Virus record (IMG/VR): IMGVR_UViG_3300032288_003025
Coordinates: 1 to 40,236 of that record
DNA from: a virus
Length of the DNA: 40,236 nt
Reading direction: 5' to 3' (one strand)
This document shows positions 38,893-40,236 of the stretch, piece by piece. The notes beneath the pieces were generated by a model. It was not told the DNA's origin and made no database searches. It worked only from the letters and a program-made list of their open reading frames with translations. The position numbers and the translations under genes are program-made. Every line of letters starts with the position of its first letter. Position 1 is the first letter of the stretch.

Positions 38893-39987
38893 TTAACGGA
38901 TTGACGACAGGATTTCGTCCATCGCACTGTCGAGGGCGTCATCCAGCGTCTTGGGTTTTCCAGCCTTGGGTTTCCCCTTGTCCGGCGTCGCGGCACGACC
39001 CACGGGCTTAGTGGCTTGGCCTAAGGCCCGCTTCGCCTTCTGCGCTTCGACTTGGGCTTTCACCGCAGCTTTCTGCGCCTCGACCACTTGGGGCGGGGTA
39101 GCAGTCTCGCTGCGACGGGCATGGGTCATCTGCGCCCACATGGCGAGGTCATTCACGATGTACTGCCGAGCGGCGTCGAACTGGGACGCGGGGAGATAGG
39201 GCTGGCCATTGGGCCCCACCTGTGCGTGCAGTTGCATGGCATACGCCATCCGCTCTTCCAACTCCTCTGGCGTCACCGAAGGCAGGGTCTGGGCAATCAA
39301 ATCCAGAGCTGGCTTCACTTCCGCCTGATAGAACTGCTGTCCCACTTGCTGAATCTGGGTCATCTGCGCTTCGACCCGGACCCGTTCCACCTCTCGCTCC
39401 GCGCGTTCGGCCCGCTTCTCGGGGCTGTTCTCCGCCTGATAGGCATCGCGCACGGAGAGGAAAAAGTCTTCATCTTGGAGCAGGCGCTCCAGCTGGGCTT
39501 CGCGTTCGGCCAAGAGCTGCGCGTACTCCTCGCGCTCGGTCTGCAACGCTTCGGCCTGCTGTTCGGTCTGCTTGTACTGCTGCTCGCGGGCCTCGTTATA
39601 GACGCCGAACTGCGCGAGCTTGACCACCTGGTCCAGCCGGTCCTTGCGGACCTTGCCGTTCGCCTTGTACTCGACGATCAGCGCCGGAATCTCGACCTCG
39701 CCTTCCGCATCACGGAGGGTGAACTCGGTCGCCAGCTGGTCCTCGACCACCGGCACCGCGACATAGCCGTCGGGCAGCGCGGGGTCGGTCTCGGAGTCCT
39801 CGCCCTCGACCTCGGGCGCCTCCTCCATGGTTTCGTCCCCTTCGTCTGGGGCGATCGCCTCAGTGGGGGTGGGGTCCGACTTCGGCGCCTCGGGGGCGTC
39901 CTCGGCCGGGGGTGCGGGGGGAGGGGCGACTGGGACTGAGGAAATCGCAGCCTCAGCGGCCTCCGACAACGCGGTACTGATGTCCAT
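38893..39987 (-). CDS. Capsid scaffolding protein, 364 aa
   Basis: Very acidic, Pro/Ala/Glu-rich N-terminal half (APPAEDAPEAPKSDPTPTEA), then a long charged coiled coil (about 130-215, YKQTEQQAEALQTEREEYAQ) and a basic Lys/Pro C-terminus that would touch the capsid protein. This is the standard design of a phage scaffold, directly upstream of the major capsid gene. AAGGAG precedes the ATG at 39987. Confidence 0.85.
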   Translation of the reverse strand: MDISTALSEAAEAAISSVPVAPPPAPPAEDAPEAPKSDPTPTEAIAPDEGDETMEEAPEVEGEDSETDPALPDGYVAVPVVEDQLATEFTLRDAEGEVEIPALIVEYKANGKVRKDRLDQVVKLAQFGVYNEAREQQYKQTEQQAEALQTEREEYAQLLAEREAQLERLLQDEDFFLSVRDAYQAENSPEKRAERAEREVERVRVEAQMTQIQQVGQQFYQAEVKPALDLIAQTLPSVTPEELEERMAYAMQLHAQVGPNGQPYLPASQFDAARQYIVNDLAMWAQMTHARRSETATPPQVVEAQKAAVKAQVEAQKAKRALGQATKPVGRAATPDKGKPKAGKPKTLDDALDSAMDEILSSIR

Positions 39988-39996
39988 CCGAACTCC

Positions 39997-40236
39997 TTAG
40001 GATTGGCGGGACAGGATGTCCGCCTGCCGTGCGGCGACCTCCGCTTCTGGCGCCCCCGCGAGCTGCTGTTGCAGCATCGGGGCCACGCCAATCGGGGGGT
40101 TACCGGACGCCAGCGGCAGCTGACCCGGCGGGAGAGAGGGCACACTGGCGGCGCCAGGGCCAGCCGGGAGGCCACCCTCCGGCGTCGGCGCCGGCGGTGC
40201 TCCACCTCCCTGCTTCTGCATGGCCTGATTGGCCAA
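39997..40236 (-). CDS. Portal protein, C-terminal 79 codons (in frame with the gene at 1-2103)
   Basis: Open from the window edge to a stop at 39997, in the same frame as the portal N-terminal part once the 123-bp overlap is joined. Gly/Pro/Ala/Gln-rich, so probably the flexible inner tail of the portal. Bases 40114-40236 duplicate 1-123. Confidence 0.88.
   Translation of the reverse strand: MANQAMQKQGGGAPPAPTPEGGLPAGPGAASVPSLPPGQLPLASGNPPIGVAPMLQQQLAGAPEAEVAARQADILSRQS
40114..40236. repeat. Terminal 123-bp direct repeat, right copy
   Basis: Identical to 1-123; see the left copy. It marks the point where the circular genome was opened by assembly. Confidence 0.97.

Noticed and set aside
37562-38896. 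444-codon plus-strand frame opposite the major capsid gene
   Set aside because: Mirror frame of a clear HK97-type capsid gene; composition is atypical and no context supports it.
1-40236. tRNA genes, CRISPR arrays, insertion sequences, reverse transcriptase or diversity-generating repeats
   Set aside because: I found no cloverleaf, spaced identical repeats, transposase or RT motifs.

Overview
The window is one complete, circularly closed genome of a virulent-looking tailed phage. The first 123 bases (1-123) recur exactly as the last 123 (40114-40236), and the portal gene reads through that join without a frame break, so the unique genome is 40,113 bp. It is GC-rich with strongly G/C third codon positions. 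There is no integrase, partition gene or recognisable lysogeny repressor. No tail tape-measure, tail tube or sheath gene is seen. Instead there is a portal, a gp6-like adaptor, a gp10-like tail hub, a fibre and four large internal-virion-type proteins, which points to a short-tailed (podovirus-like) particle. An amidase, small holin-like proteins and a spanin-like protein suggest a Gram-negative host; the host genus cannot be read from the sequence.

Layout. (a) 6741-9881, plus strand: an early operon of 14 very small genes, nearly all overlapping by 1-11 bases, closed by a strong bidirectional hairpin at 9884-9920. (b) 10022-19297, minus strand: replication and metabolism. In transcription order: a small coiled-coil protein, a PD-(D/E)XK nuclease, two small DNA-binding-type proteins, a lambda-O-like replication initiator, a string of tiny proteins, a TPR-glycosyltransferase, a T7-gp4-like primase-helicase, a cytosine-C5 methyltransferase, a RusA-type resolvase and a small membrane protein. 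(c) 19332-19990: an SSB-like gene preceded by its own promoter, a terminator hairpin and a large operator-like dyad. (d) 19990-23215, minus: a zincin, a metallophosphoesterase and the lysis genes. (e) 23212-38866, minus: ejection proteins, fibre, tail hub, adaptor and major capsid. (f) 38893-39987, then 39997 across the join to 2103, and on to 4929, minus: scaffold, portal, small proteins and TerL. (g) TerS (5820-6305) is cut off from TerL by an 890-bp non-coding, repeat-rich block.

How it works together. There is no DNA polymerase gene, so the phage probably supplies an initiator, primase-helicase, SSB-like protein, resolvase and nuclease and borrows the host polymerase. Two origin signals stand out. 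One is a cluster of five perfect host-type DnaA boxes (TTATCCACA) at 6484-6587, between terS and the early genes. The other is a set of iteron-like repeats inside the initiator gene (17341-17406), in the segment coding for the linker between its two domains, as in the lambda O gene. A 28-bp stretch of those iterons recurs with 24 matches in the terS-terL intergenic block (5551-5578), which suggests that the initiator also acts there. The most unusual parts are the two linked origin-like regions, the operator dyad at 19926-19980, a CCATG palindrome array at 5378-5475, the frame switch in the RusA gene and the glycosyltransferase embedded in the replication operon.
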